From positions 310,001 to 374,000 of the forward strand of contig CBFIFP010000002.1 in NCBI GenBank assembly GCA_965661945.1: a stretch of DNA of 64,000 bases. The letters run 5' to 3'. The DNA is from JAJRPT01 sp965661945. GTDB taxonomy: Bacteria > Bacteroidota > Ignavibacteria > Kapaibacteriales > UBA2268. Positions 17,301-24,734 of the stretch are shown one piece after another. The notes beneath the pieces were generated by a model that was given only the letters and a program-made list of their open reading frames with translations, was not told the DNA's origin and searched no databases. Numbering within the stretch: the stretch's first letter is position 1; the number at the start of each line of letters is the position of its first letter. Position numbers and translations under genes: made by a program.

Positions 17301-17537
17301 GGTGGCTATATGATGAAACCAGAATTTGCAAACCTCGGAGCAAACGGGCAGTGGATACTCGAAGGTACAGGACAAACCCCTGACATCGAAGTAGATAACC
17401 ACCCCGACAGAGAACTTCGCGGAATAGACGACCAACTAAACAAAGCAATCGAAGTAATCTTAGAGCAAGCAAAATCCCCTAAGAAAAACCAATTGCCAAC
17501 CGTTCCACCATTTCCAAATAAAAGCAAGAAGAAGTAA
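14322..17537 (+). CDS. Tricorn-type protease (S41-family, secreted)
   Basis: 1071 residues from the ATG at 14322, with GGAG 6 bases upstream; an in-frame TTG at 14310 is less likely. A signal peptide (about 3-20) directs it to the periplasm, unlike archaeal cytosolic tricorn. Domains in order: a six-bladed propeller of PD40 repeats (YPRFSPDGKRIAFSAEYDG), a second propeller (ATWSPDGKWLAYVSDKTGED, SMKWSPDSKKILAS), the C1 helical region (EGWRQMKYFFYDPAMHGVDW), a PDZ domain (about 750-805), and the catalytic C2 core with NELSASDGD, whose second Ser (~956) is the expected nucleophile. The family degrades oligopeptides to short peptides. It stands alone between two terminators. Confidence 0.93.
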   Translation: MNKIISLFLLITFFSLDLLAEEARILRYPNTSETHITFVHAGDVYVVPIDGGVARRITTDKGLEMYPRFSPDGKRIAFSAEYDGNREIYSINSMGGEVTRLTYSMDVGSLPERMGPDKIIMNWRDNNDILYRSRRNHWHAWSGNLFTLNADKPGKIPTELPTGRSGYASLSPDGKKVAYNRVFREYRTWKRYRGGQADDIWVYDFDSKQLENITNNPAQDIIPMWTGTKIYYLSDRTETLNLFVYDINTKQTKQVTTFDDYDVKFPSLGKNHIAFENAGYVYLLDLKTDEYKKVSIEIYEDFPDARTSIIKVDDKISGATLSPDGKRVGFIARGDLFIVPVKEGLTHQYTKTSGSHEREATWSPDGKWLAYVSDKTGEDEIYIMSADGKTETQLTKEAQSYRYSMKWSPDSKKILASDKSLRLFYIDIDTKQTTEVTKSDLWELRDYSWSPDSKWITYTNYINENWPQVIIYNLGTKQNTAVTSEFFQSYNPVFTPGGNYLLFVSDRTFNAKINSFEWNFYYSDLAKIYGVTLKKDVESPFKPTDVVVGEEEKKDEKSEIKDITIDLDGIQNRIFEVPVQAGNYRSLYPAKDHKLYYVKNNSSSSPKTYYYDFIKKEEKEVGDFAAWDITPDEKNILIAKGGKYYVESFGTSIKTENQVKTNNLKTTLNRKEEWEQVYNEGWRQMKYFFYDPAMHGVDWDYVKTKYGQMLPHVHHRADLTYIMGEMIGELNVGHAYVGGGDVPEVKKTGIGLLGAEYEFASGGYKITNLFEGRNWEEKTRSPLTEPGLGITEGDIIFQIDNVELSETITPYVALVDKVNQVVKIKIGKSKATAKDVLVKTISNEAGLRYFNWVQDNLRKVDEATNGKIGYIHVPDMGVGNGLNEFVKYFYPQTGKEGLIIDDRFNGGGNVSPMIIERLKREIQVVTSLRNAKGITGKPNGTMSGPVVCLINELSASDGDLFPYQFKQENLGTLIGKRSWGGVIGIRGSLPFLDGGYMMKPEFANLGANGQWILEGTGQTPDIEVDNHPDRELRGIDDQLNKAIEVILEQAKSPKKNQLPTVPPFPNKSKKK

Positions 17538-17557
17538 GGAACTGAAATTTATAATTC

Positions 17558-17587
17558 AAAAGCCGGACTTATGTTCGGCTTTTTTTA
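17558..17587 (+). terminator. Terminator after the tricorn protease gene
   Basis: Stem AAAAGCCGGAC / GTTCGGCTTTT (one G-T pair, loop TTAT) is followed by a T-run, about 20 bases past the stop. Confidence 0.85.
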
Positions 17588-17718
17588 TTTGGTATATTCA
17601 TAATTTCTCCCCAACTAAATTTGCGATTCTTAATAAAAACAATTTTTCTTTTAAACTTTTTTGTTATTTTTATGTCTAATAAATATTGAATTTAATTTTA
17701 GTATTAGGAGATACGAAA

Positions 17719-18900
17719 ATGATAAAGGCACATTTTACAATATTTTTAGTTTCATTAATGATGATATTTTCTTTTTTTGCTTGTAGTGATGAAAATGTTA
17801 ATTCACCAGATAAAATAAGCGAATTAAATTTACCAGAGACAACTTATGACTACGAAAGCCTTAATTTGCCTAATCATTTTGTAGTCAATACACCAGGTTC
17901 ACCTTTACCAACTTCAATCAATGGAACTGACAACACTCCAATTGACAATCCTATAACTAATGATGGTGCAACTCTTGGAAGAGTATTATTTTATGATAAA
18001 AAATTAAGTGCAAATGGAACAGTTTCATGTGCTTCTTGCCATAAACAAGATAAAGGTTTTTCTGATGATGAAGTTTTAAGTTTGGGCTTTGATGGTGGTA
18101 AAACAAGAAGACATTCTATGACTTTAATCAACTCACGATTTTACCAAAGAGGAAGATTTTTCTGGGATGAAAGAGCTGCAACATTGGAAGAGCAAGTATT
18201 GCAACCTTTCCAAGACGAAGTAGAAATGGGACTTACATTAGAACAATTAGTAAACATAGTTCAATCGCAAGATTATTATCCTGAATTATTTGAAAAAGCA
18301 TTTGGTAGCCAAGAAATTACAGAAGACAAAATCTCAAAAGCACTTGCACAATTTGTAAGAAGTATATTAAGTTACTCAAGTAAATATGATGAGGGTAGAG
18401 CAATGGTAAATAACCCAGGTATGAACTTTCCAAATTTTACTACAGAAGAAAACTTAGGTAAAAATTTATTCTTTGCACCAATCACTAATGGTGGTGGAGC
18501 TTGCTTTGGTTGTCATACAACAGAAGCTTTTGTAAGTGCAAATCCTGGTCCTCAAAATAATGGTTTAGATGCAAATTCAAGTTCAGATTTAGGTGCGGGT
18601 GAAGTATTTAACAATTCAATATTTGTTGGAAGATTTAAAACTTCTACATTACGAAATATTGAATTAACAGCTCCATATATGCATGATGGAAGATTTAAAA
18701 CTTTAGAAGAAGTTGTTGAACATTACAATAGTGGAATCCAAAGCCACCCAACTTTGTCACCAGCATTAACAGATGAAAATGGAAATCCAATTAGATTAAA
18801 TTTTAATGATACTCAAAAAGCGGCTTTAGTTGTGTTCCTAAAAACATTAACTGACAATAGTTTAAGTGCTGACCCTAAATGGAGTAATCCTTTTAAATAA
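17719..18900 (+). CDS. Di-haem cytochrome c peroxidase (MauG/CcpA family), lipoprotein
   Basis: 393 residues from the ATG at 17719, which has AGGAG 8 bases upstream; the in-frame start at 17686 would disrupt the signal peptide. A lipobox (SFFAC, Cys22) predicts an envelope lipoprotein. Two c-type haem sites are visible, CASCH (104-108) and CFGCH (262-266), with the typical GRVLFYDKKLSANGTVSCAS lead-in and RFFWDERA segment. TAPYMHDGRFKTLEE supplies the conserved C-terminal Met. It reduces periplasmic hydrogen peroxide with electrons from small cytochromes; MauG-like oxidation of another substrate is the alternative. No partner gene is adjacent. Confidence 0.93.
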   Translation: MIKAHFTIFLVSLMMIFSFFACSDENVNSPDKISELNLPETTYDYESLNLPNHFVVNTPGSPLPTSINGTDNTPIDNPITNDGATLGRVLFYDKKLSANGTVSCASCHKQDKGFSDDEVLSLGFDGGKTRRHSMTLINSRFYQRGRFFWDERAATLEEQVLQPFQDEVEMGLTLEQLVNIVQSQDYYPELFEKAFGSQEITEDKISKALAQFVRSILSYSSKYDEGRAMVNNPGMNFPNFTTEENLGKNLFFAPITNGGGACFGCHTTEAFVSANPGPQNNGLDANSSSDLGAGEVFNNSIFVGRFKTSTLRNIELTAPYMHDGRFKTLEEVVEHYNSGIQSHPTLSPALTDENGNPIRLNFNDTQKAALVVFLKTLTDNSLSADPKWSNPFK

Positions 18901-19274
18901 ATTAAAATTAAAACAAGAAAGTAATTAACTCTTTAACACTAATAAACAAATTTAGTTCATATAATATTTGCACACAATATTAGCCATAATTTATAATTCC
19001 TAATATTAATAATAACTTATAAAAAATTAAAATTCTAAAAAATACAAAATCCTGCAAATATTAAAACTCTAATAATCAAAAAATATAAACCAATCAAATA
19101 AACTATGCAAACTAAAAAGTTAAATAAAATAAGTTAAAATATAAATAATTATAAGAAATTAAATAACTTAAATACCATCCTGAGCAAAAAATACTCCATC
19201 ATAAATTAATTTGGCACATCGTTTGTCAAGTATAATATGGGTTTTACTATTGTCGAATATTATTCAGGTACAAA
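18901..19274. other. Intergenic region, AT-rich, no gene seen
   Basis: 374 bases between the peroxidase and fliP. There is no ORF with coding character and no clear terminator. The only notable element is the sigma-54-like site at 19212-19226. Confidence 0.6.
19212..19226 (+). promoter_or_regulatory. Possible sigma-54 promoter upstream of fliP
   Basis: TGGCAC-ATCGT-TTGT matches the -24/-12 consensus TGGCAC-N5-TTGC except for the last base, with the correct 12-base spacing between GG and the -12 G. It lies about 50 bases before fliP, the first gene of the flagellar unit. TATAAT at 19231 is an alternative, but no -35 is properly spaced. Confidence 0.35.
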
Positions 19275-20054
19275 TTGAATAAATATCTTAATATATTATT
19301 AGTAAGTATATTTTTTATAATTAACTTACCAACTACAGCCACTTCCCAACAAAGTGGAAGTCAGCGTATGCAACTACCATCACTTTCGGTTAATATTGAC
19401 CAGAGTGATAAAAAAGATGATGTAATGCTAACATTACAAATTCTTGGCGTTATGACTGTGCTAACATTAGCACCATCAATATTAGTGATGATGACCTGCT
19501 TTACAAGAATAATCGTTGTGTTTCACTTTTTGAAACAAGCATTAGGTACTACATCACAACCACCAAATCAACTTCTTACCGGACTAGCTCTATTTTTAAC
19601 ATTCTTTGTTATGCAACCAGTCCTAGACCAAGCTAATAATGAGGGAATTCAGCCATACATGCGCGAAGAAATTGACCAAGATCAAGCAATTGCTAATGTA
19701 ATGAATCCATTTAGAAAATATATGTTAAATCATACTAGAGAAGCTGATTTAGCATTGTTTGTTAAATTAAGTGGTGCAGAAAAGCCAAACTCAATAGAAG
19801 ATGTTTCAATATGGGCAATTATACCAGCATTTTCAATCTCAGAACTAAAAACAGCATTTCAAATAGGATTTTTGATATTTGTGCCATTTTTAGTTTTAGA
19901 TATGATAATCGCATCAACATTGATGTCTCTTGGTATGTTTCTGTTACCACCACAATTAATATCACTACCAATTAAAATATTACTTTTTATATTAGTTGAC
20001 GGATGGAACTTAATTGTGGATTCTCTAATGAAAAGTATTTTACAACAAAATTAA
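19275..20054 (+). CDS. fliP: Flagellar biosynthesis protein FliP
   Basis: 259 residues with a cleavable signal peptide (about 1-24), as in most FliP. The conserved core is clear: LAPSILVMMTCFTRIIVVF, FLKQALGTTSQPPNQLLTGL, FLTFFVMQP, then IIPAFSISELKTAFQIGFLI and the C-terminal MSLGMFLLPPQLISLPIKIL. FliP pentamers with FliQ and FliR form the export gate of the flagellar type III system in the inner membrane. The start is TTG at 19275, with AGGTA 4-5 bases upstream; no suitable ATG exists. It is the first gene of fliPQFGHI. Confidence 0.96.
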   Translation: MNKYLNILLVSIFFIINLPTTATSQQSGSQRMQLPSLSVNIDQSDKKDDVMLTLQILGVMTVLTLAPSILVMMTCFTRIIVVFHFLKQALGTTSQPPNQLLTGLALFLTFFVMQPVLDQANNEGIQPYMREEIDQDQAIANVMNPFRKYMLNHTREADLALFVKLSGAEKPNSIEDVSIWAIIPAFSISELKTAFQIGFLIFVPFLVLDMIIASTLMSLGMFLLPPQLISLPIKILLFILVDGWNLIVDSLMKSILQQN

Positions 20055-20064
20055 AGGGAAGAAA

Positions 20065-20343
20065 ATGACTGACCAATTAGTTATGAGTATTGTAAGAGAT
20101 GCCTTTTATTACGTAATTTTAATCTGCGGTCCACTTCTGTTGGTCTCACTTGTTGTTGGTTTAGTCATCTCAATTTTCCAAGCAGCAACAACAATATCAG
20201 AACAAACATTAACATTTGTTCCAAAACTGATTGCTGTTTTTGTAGTTACAGTTTTACTTTTACCATTTATGATTGGTTCGTTAAAAACATTAACAATAGA
20301 AATGTTTTCAATGATTGCACAAATGGGTCCGATTGAACAATAA
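20065..20343 (+). CDS. fliQ: Flagellar biosynthesis protein FliQ
   Basis: 92 residues with two membrane helices (about 17-40 and 50-75). Conserved FliQ motifs are VGLVISIFQAATTISEQTLT and FVPKLIAVFVV. It joins FliP and FliR in the export gate. It starts 10 bases after fliP with AGGGAAG as ribosome site. fliR does not follow, as it often does elsewhere; fliF comes next. Confidence 0.95.
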   Translation: MTDQLVMSIVRDAFYYVILICGPLLLVSLVVGLVISIFQAATTISEQTLTFVPKLIAVFVVTVLLLPFMIGSLKTLTIEMFSMIAQMGPIEQ

Positions 20344-20360
20344 AATTATAGGTTTTTAAA

Positions 20361-22136
20361 ATGTCAGAAGAAAATAAAAATTTAGCTTTCGCAGATAACA
20401 CAATGAGTTTCTTCACAAAGTTATCTAAAAAACAAAAAATAATAAGCGCATCAGTGCTTGGTGGAGTAGTTGCTTTGCTTATTTTAATCATCAGTTTAAG
20501 TACTGAAACTAAAATGGCAACTTTATATACAGACCTTGAGCAAGGCGATTCAGGTAAAATAATCGAAGTTCTTGATGAAAAAGAAGTAAAATATGTATTA
20601 AAGGATGGTGGAGCAAAAATTGAAGTACCAAGAGAAGAAGTTGATAAAATAAGAATAGAACTTGCAAAACAAGGTTTACCGGAAAACTCTAACGTTGGTT
20701 ACGAAATTTTTGATAGAACTAATCTTGGTATGAGTGAGTTTGTTCAGAAACTTAACTTCCGAAGAGCATTAGAAGGCGAACTTGCTAACACCATAACAAA
20801 TATGGATGAAGTAAAAAAAGCTAGAGTTCATATAGTAATACCCGAAAAAGCTTTATTTAAAAAAGATGAAAAAAAACCTACCGCCTCGGTTACACTTCAT
20901 TTAAAAAATGGTAGAAGTATAAGTAAAATTAGTGTTGAAGGAATTCAAAATCTAATTTCATCATCTGTTGAAGGACTTGTTCCCTCTGACGTTAAAGTTA
21001 TGGATAATAAAGCAAATGTATTATCCCAAGAAGCATTAGATGAAAATTCAATTGCAGGAAAAACTGCACTACAACACCAGCAACAAAGAAATGTAGAAGG
21101 ATATTATGCTGAAAAAATTCAGTCACTTTTAGATGGAGTTCTTGGCTCTGATAACACAAAGGTAAAAGTTAATGCAGAGTTAGATTTTACTCAAATTGAG
21201 CAGGAAAAAACTGAATTTGATCCTGATGGAGCTGTTGTTCGTTCAGAGCAAAATTTAAAAAACATTGACGAATCAGCAGATTCTTTAAGCTATCCTTATG
21301 TAAATATGGCTAAAGATGAAACTAACCAAATTGCTAACTACGAAATATCCAAAAATGTAGAAAAAATTATGCACGAAGTTGGTGCTATTAAACGTCTAAC
21401 TGTATCAGTATTGATAAATGGAACAGCTCAAATAGTAAAAAAAGAAGACGGAGAGAAAATAATTCAATACAATCCTCGTTCTGATGAAGAAATGCAAAAA
21501 TTTAATGAAATTGTTAGGAACGCTGTTGGTTATAACTCAAATAGAAATGATCAGGTTAGTGTAATTAACGTACCTTTTGCTCATACTTTAGATAAAGATA
21601 ACTATTTAGATGAATTTCAACCTCCTTGGTACGAAATACCAGAAAACAAAAGAATACTATATCTTGTTGGGATTATGCTAATAATATTTATCCTTATGGT
21701 AATGATATTACAATCAAAACAAGTAAGAGATAGAGTTAGAATTGCTATGGGTCTGCCATCAAAAGTAGTAATTGATGATTACGAAATTGAAGAAGAATAT
21801 AAAGAAGAACAATTAGAGGAAATAGAATTTGATGATGATGATCTATTATTATTACCTGCTGAATTGCCAGACCAATTTTTATTAGACCAAGAAGTGCCAG
21901 TTTCTGAAAGAGAAATTGATGATGAAATTGAATCAGAATTAGCCTTTGAAAGAGACTCTTTAGCCGATATGGCAAATGCGGACTTTGACGATGAAGAATT
22001 ATCAGAAGAAGCTCTTATGAAACTTGAAATCAAAGGAAAAGTTGAGCAATTTATTGATGAAAACCCTGTTGAAGCAGTAAGATTAATTAGAATTATGATG
22101 ATGCAAGATGATGATGTAAATCCAAGATTTAATTAA
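20361..22136 (+). CDS. fliF: Flagellar MS-ring protein FliF
   Basis: 591 residues. There are two membrane helices (about 28-48 and 430-450) with a large periplasmic part between them. That part contains the YscJ/FliF region (MATLYTDLEQGDSGKIIEVL, then GYEIFDRTNLGMSEFVQKLN, NFRRALEGELANTI and KARVHIVIPEKALF). The FliF C-terminal region (NYEISKNVEKIM; RLTVSVLING) precedes the second helix. The cytoplasmic tail is long and very acidic (about 470-560) before a FliG-binding end (VEQFIDENPVEAVRLIRIMM). FliF forms the basal-body MS ring and nucleates the C ring. Confidence 0.96.
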   Translation: MSEENKNLAFADNTMSFFTKLSKKQKIISASVLGGVVALLILIISLSTETKMATLYTDLEQGDSGKIIEVLDEKEVKYVLKDGGAKIEVPREEVDKIRIELAKQGLPENSNVGYEIFDRTNLGMSEFVQKLNFRRALEGELANTITNMDEVKKARVHIVIPEKALFKKDEKKPTASVTLHLKNGRSISKISVEGIQNLISSSVEGLVPSDVKVMDNKANVLSQEALDENSIAGKTALQHQQQRNVEGYYAEKIQSLLDGVLGSDNTKVKVNAELDFTQIEQEKTEFDPDGAVVRSEQNLKNIDESADSLSYPYVNMAKDETNQIANYEISKNVEKIMHEVGAIKRLTVSVLINGTAQIVKKEDGEKIIQYNPRSDEEMQKFNEIVRNAVGYNSNRNDQVSVINVPFAHTLDKDNYLDEFQPPWYEIPENKRILYLVGIMLIIFILMVMILQSKQVRDRVRIAMGLPSKVVIDDYEIEEEYKEEQLEEIEFDDDDLLLLPAELPDQFLLDQEVPVSEREIDDEIESELAFERDSLADMANADFDDEELSEEALMKLEIKGKVEQFIDENPVEAVRLIRIMMMQDDDVNPRFN

Positions 22137-22173
22137 AATTTAATTTAGAATTTAAAAAATATGGTTATTTAAA

Positions 22174-23199
22174 ATGGCAAAGAAAAAAGATTTAAAATAC
22201 GAAGATCTTACCGGAAAACAAAAAGCTGCAGTCCTTCTTATGTCAATGGATGTTGACGTTGCTGCTAAAGTATTCCAAGAGTTTGATATGAAAGAGGTTG
22301 AGCAAATAGCAGTTGAGATTACTAATTTAAAAGAGCTTAATCCATCTGTAATAGAATCAGTAATTGAAGAGTTTTATCAATTAATGACTGCTTCCAACTA
22401 CCTAATTGAAGGTGGTTTAGATTATGCTCAGATGATTCTAGAAAGATCGTACGGACCTGAGAAAGCACGTGATATAATCGAAAAAATCCGTGTATTGACC
22501 TCTGTTCGTGGTTTTATAGTTCTGAAAAAAGCAGCCCCAGAACAATTAGCAAACTTTTTATCAAAAGAGCACCCTCAAACAATTGCTCTAATTCTATCGC
22601 ATCTGCCTGCAGACCAATCAGCAGAAGTATTAGGAGAATTTGATGAAGCACTAAGATCGGATACTGTTTTCAGAATTGCTACACTTGGAAAAGTATCACC
22701 ATCAATAGTTTCGGAAATTGAAGCTGTTGTTGATGAAATTGCAGAAACTACTTTATCTCAAGATCTTGCAAAAACTGGTGGTACGCACATGGTTGCAAGT
22801 ATCTTAAATAAATCTAATAATCAAATTGCAAAAACTGTCCTAGAGAATATTGAAGAGCAAGATTATGCAATGGCTACTGAAATTAAACGTTTAATGTTCT
22901 TATTCGAAGATATTATTCTTATTGATGATAGAAGTATCCAAAGAATCTTACGTGATGTTGAAAAAGCAGATCTGGCTCTTTCTTTAAAAGCTGCAGACCA
23001 AAAAGTTCAAGAAAAAATATTTAAAAATATGTCGCAAAGAGCTGCTGAGGTAATTAAAGAAGAAATTGATTTTATGGGACCTGTTAAGCTTAAAGAAGTT
23101 GAAGCAGCACAAATGCGTATTGTAGATGTTATAAAAGACCTCGAAGATAAAGAAGAGATTGTTGTTGGTGGACGTGGTAAAGAAGACGTATTTGTATAA
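22174..23199 (+). CDS. fliG: Flagellar motor switch protein FliG
   Basis: 341 residues, normal length. The N-domain (LTGKQKAAVLLMSMDVDVAA), middle domain (LANFLSKEHPQTIALILSHL) with its EHPQ motif, and C-domain with the torque helix (FLFEDIILIDDRSIQRILRD; DLALSLKAADQKVQEKIFKN; MSQRAAEVIKEEIDFMGPVK) are all intact. Charged torque residues (the R..D/E pattern of the C-domain) are visible. FliG couples the stator to the rotor at the cytoplasmic C ring. It lies 37 bases after fliF. Confidence 0.97.
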   Translation: MAKKKDLKYEDLTGKQKAAVLLMSMDVDVAAKVFQEFDMKEVEQIAVEITNLKELNPSVIESVIEEFYQLMTASNYLIEGGLDYAQMILERSYGPEKARDIIEKIRVLTSVRGFIVLKKAAPEQLANFLSKEHPQTIALILSHLPADQSAEVLGEFDEALRSDTVFRIATLGKVSPSIVSEIEAVVDEIAETTLSQDLAKTGGTHMVASILNKSNNQIAKTVLENIEEQDYAMATEIKRLMFLFEDIILIDDRSIQRILRDVEKADLALSLKAADQKVQEKIFKNMSQRAAEVIKEEIDFMGPVKLKEVEAAQMRIVDVIKDLEDKEEIVVGGRGKEDVFV

Positions 23200-23232
23200 C
23201 AAGAAAAAATTAAGTAATTAATATAAAAAAAT

Positions 23233-24693
23233 ATGCTAGAGTTTACTCTTAAAGTTGGTAGAGAAAAAAAGCGCCTTAGAATTATTCGAGATGAAAATCG
23301 AATTGATGAGGAATTGCAAAAATATAACTATAAAAAATATGAAAAAAATCTCCTCCAACAAAGAGAAACTGAAGAAGAAAAAATTTTAAGGAAAGAACGA
23401 GAAGATTATGAAGAACAAAAAAGAATTGAAGATTTCGAGCGTTCTGAAAGACTGAAAGACCTCGAAAGAAAAGAAGCGATAATTACAAAATATTGGAATG
23501 AATTTGTTATTTCTAATGAGGGGAAACTATTAGAGATAGATTTATCTAAAGTTTCTGAAGATTCTGTCCCAATCAGTGTTGCTAAAGAAGAAATCCAACA
23601 TGCCTATGAAAGAGGTATGGAGGATGGACAAATGCAAGCATTTGCCACTTATAAAACAGAAATAGAAAAGTATCAAGAATGGATTAGAAGAATTGATTCT
23701 GTTACAGATGAACTTAAAAGAAAGCATTTGTTTGCTATAAAGAATTTTGAAGAAAATATGATTGAACTGTCATGTTCTATAGCTGAAACTATACTTGACG
23801 ATGAAATTACAAAAGATAACTCAATAGTTATAAAACAAGTTAGAGGAGCAATTGCTTCAGTTCATAATGAAAAAATATTTAAAATTCATGTAAACCCAGA
23901 ATTAGTTAAAATTCTTGAGGAAGTTAAAAGTACTCTTCTTTTAGACCATCAAGAAGCTAATAAAATTGAAATTTATCCTAATCCATCAGTCCCAATTGGA
24001 GGATGTCTTTTAGAAACTTCAGGTGGTTTGCTCGATGCAAGAATCAAAAATCAACTTCGTAAAATTTATAAAGAATTAGAAATTGAAAATGACAGAGTTT
24101 TTAATACTAAAGAGGTTGAGCAAGAATTAAATCAGTATCTTAATGATTTAGAAGATGACAACATAGCTCAAACCAAAACTAATGAAGATAATTTGGAAGA
24201 TATTGATTTAGCTGATGATTTTAACTATGATGGTATGCCGGAAGAGTACAAAGAAATGTTTGGAGAGGATATCTTTAGTGATGATGAAATTAATTTATCT
24301 GATAAAGAAAAAGAATTAGAACAAGAAAATCAACCCGAACTACCAAGTAATGAAATTGATTACCAATCTTTATATGAAGATGAACTAAAAGAACAAGAGG
24401 AAAAAGAGTTAAGCAAATTCATGGAAGAAGAAAACAAAAGTGAAGAAGAGACAAATAACAACAATCAATTTGATGAAGACACAAATAATGAAGATAATTT
24501 AAATGATAAATCAAATAATGAATTAAATAACGAATTTAATGATGAATATAGCGAACTTAACAATTCTGATATTGATATTCCTCTAGAAAGTGATGAAGAT
24601 AAAGATGAACCAAATCAATATACAAACGATGACAACACAAATGATAATGAAGGTTTTGGATTAGACAACTATAATTTTGAAGATGATATTTAA
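23233..24693 (+). CDS. fliH: FliH-like flagellar export regulator with a large acidic C-terminal extension
   Basis: 486 residues, about twice the usual FliH. Residues 1-110 are a highly charged coiled coil (RKEREDYEEQKRIEDFERSE). The FliH core is about 120-285: GMEDGQMQAFATY, FEENMIELSCSIAETILDDE, then FKIHVNPELVKIL and SVPIGGCLLETSGGLLDARI. Residues ~290-486 are an Asn/Asp/Glu-rich, probably disordered tail with hardly any hydrophobic residues. FliH holds and inhibits FliI and docks it to the C ring through FliN. Its position between fliG and fliI confirms identity. The start codon ATG at 23233 follows fliG by 33 bases. The tail's role is unknown. Confidence 0.85.
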   Translation: MLEFTLKVGREKKRLRIIRDENRIDEELQKYNYKKYEKNLLQQRETEEEKILRKEREDYEEQKRIEDFERSERLKDLERKEAIITKYWNEFVISNEGKLLEIDLSKVSEDSVPISVAKEEIQHAYERGMEDGQMQAFATYKTEIEKYQEWIRRIDSVTDELKRKHLFAIKNFEENMIELSCSIAETILDDEITKDNSIVIKQVRGAIASVHNEKIFKIHVNPELVKILEEVKSTLLLDHQEANKIEIYPNPSVPIGGCLLETSGGLLDARIKNQLRKIYKELEIENDRVFNTKEVEQELNQYLNDLEDDNIAQTKTNEDNLEDIDLADDFNYDGMPEEYKEMFGEDIFSDDEINLSDKEKELEQENQPELPSNEIDYQSLYEDELKEQEEKELSKFMEEENKSEEETNNNNQFDEDTNNEDNLNDKSNNELNNEFNDEYSELNNSDIDIPLESDEDKDEPNQYTNDDNTNDNEGFGLDNYNFEDDI

Positions 24694-24734
24694 ATAAAAA
24701 ATATAATTGAAATGATAATTAAAAAGATATTAAA

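Noticed and set aside
19211..19236. Sigma-70 style promoter TTGGCA...TATAAT before fliP
   Set aside because: Spacing is only 14 bases, too short for a normal -35/-10 pair.
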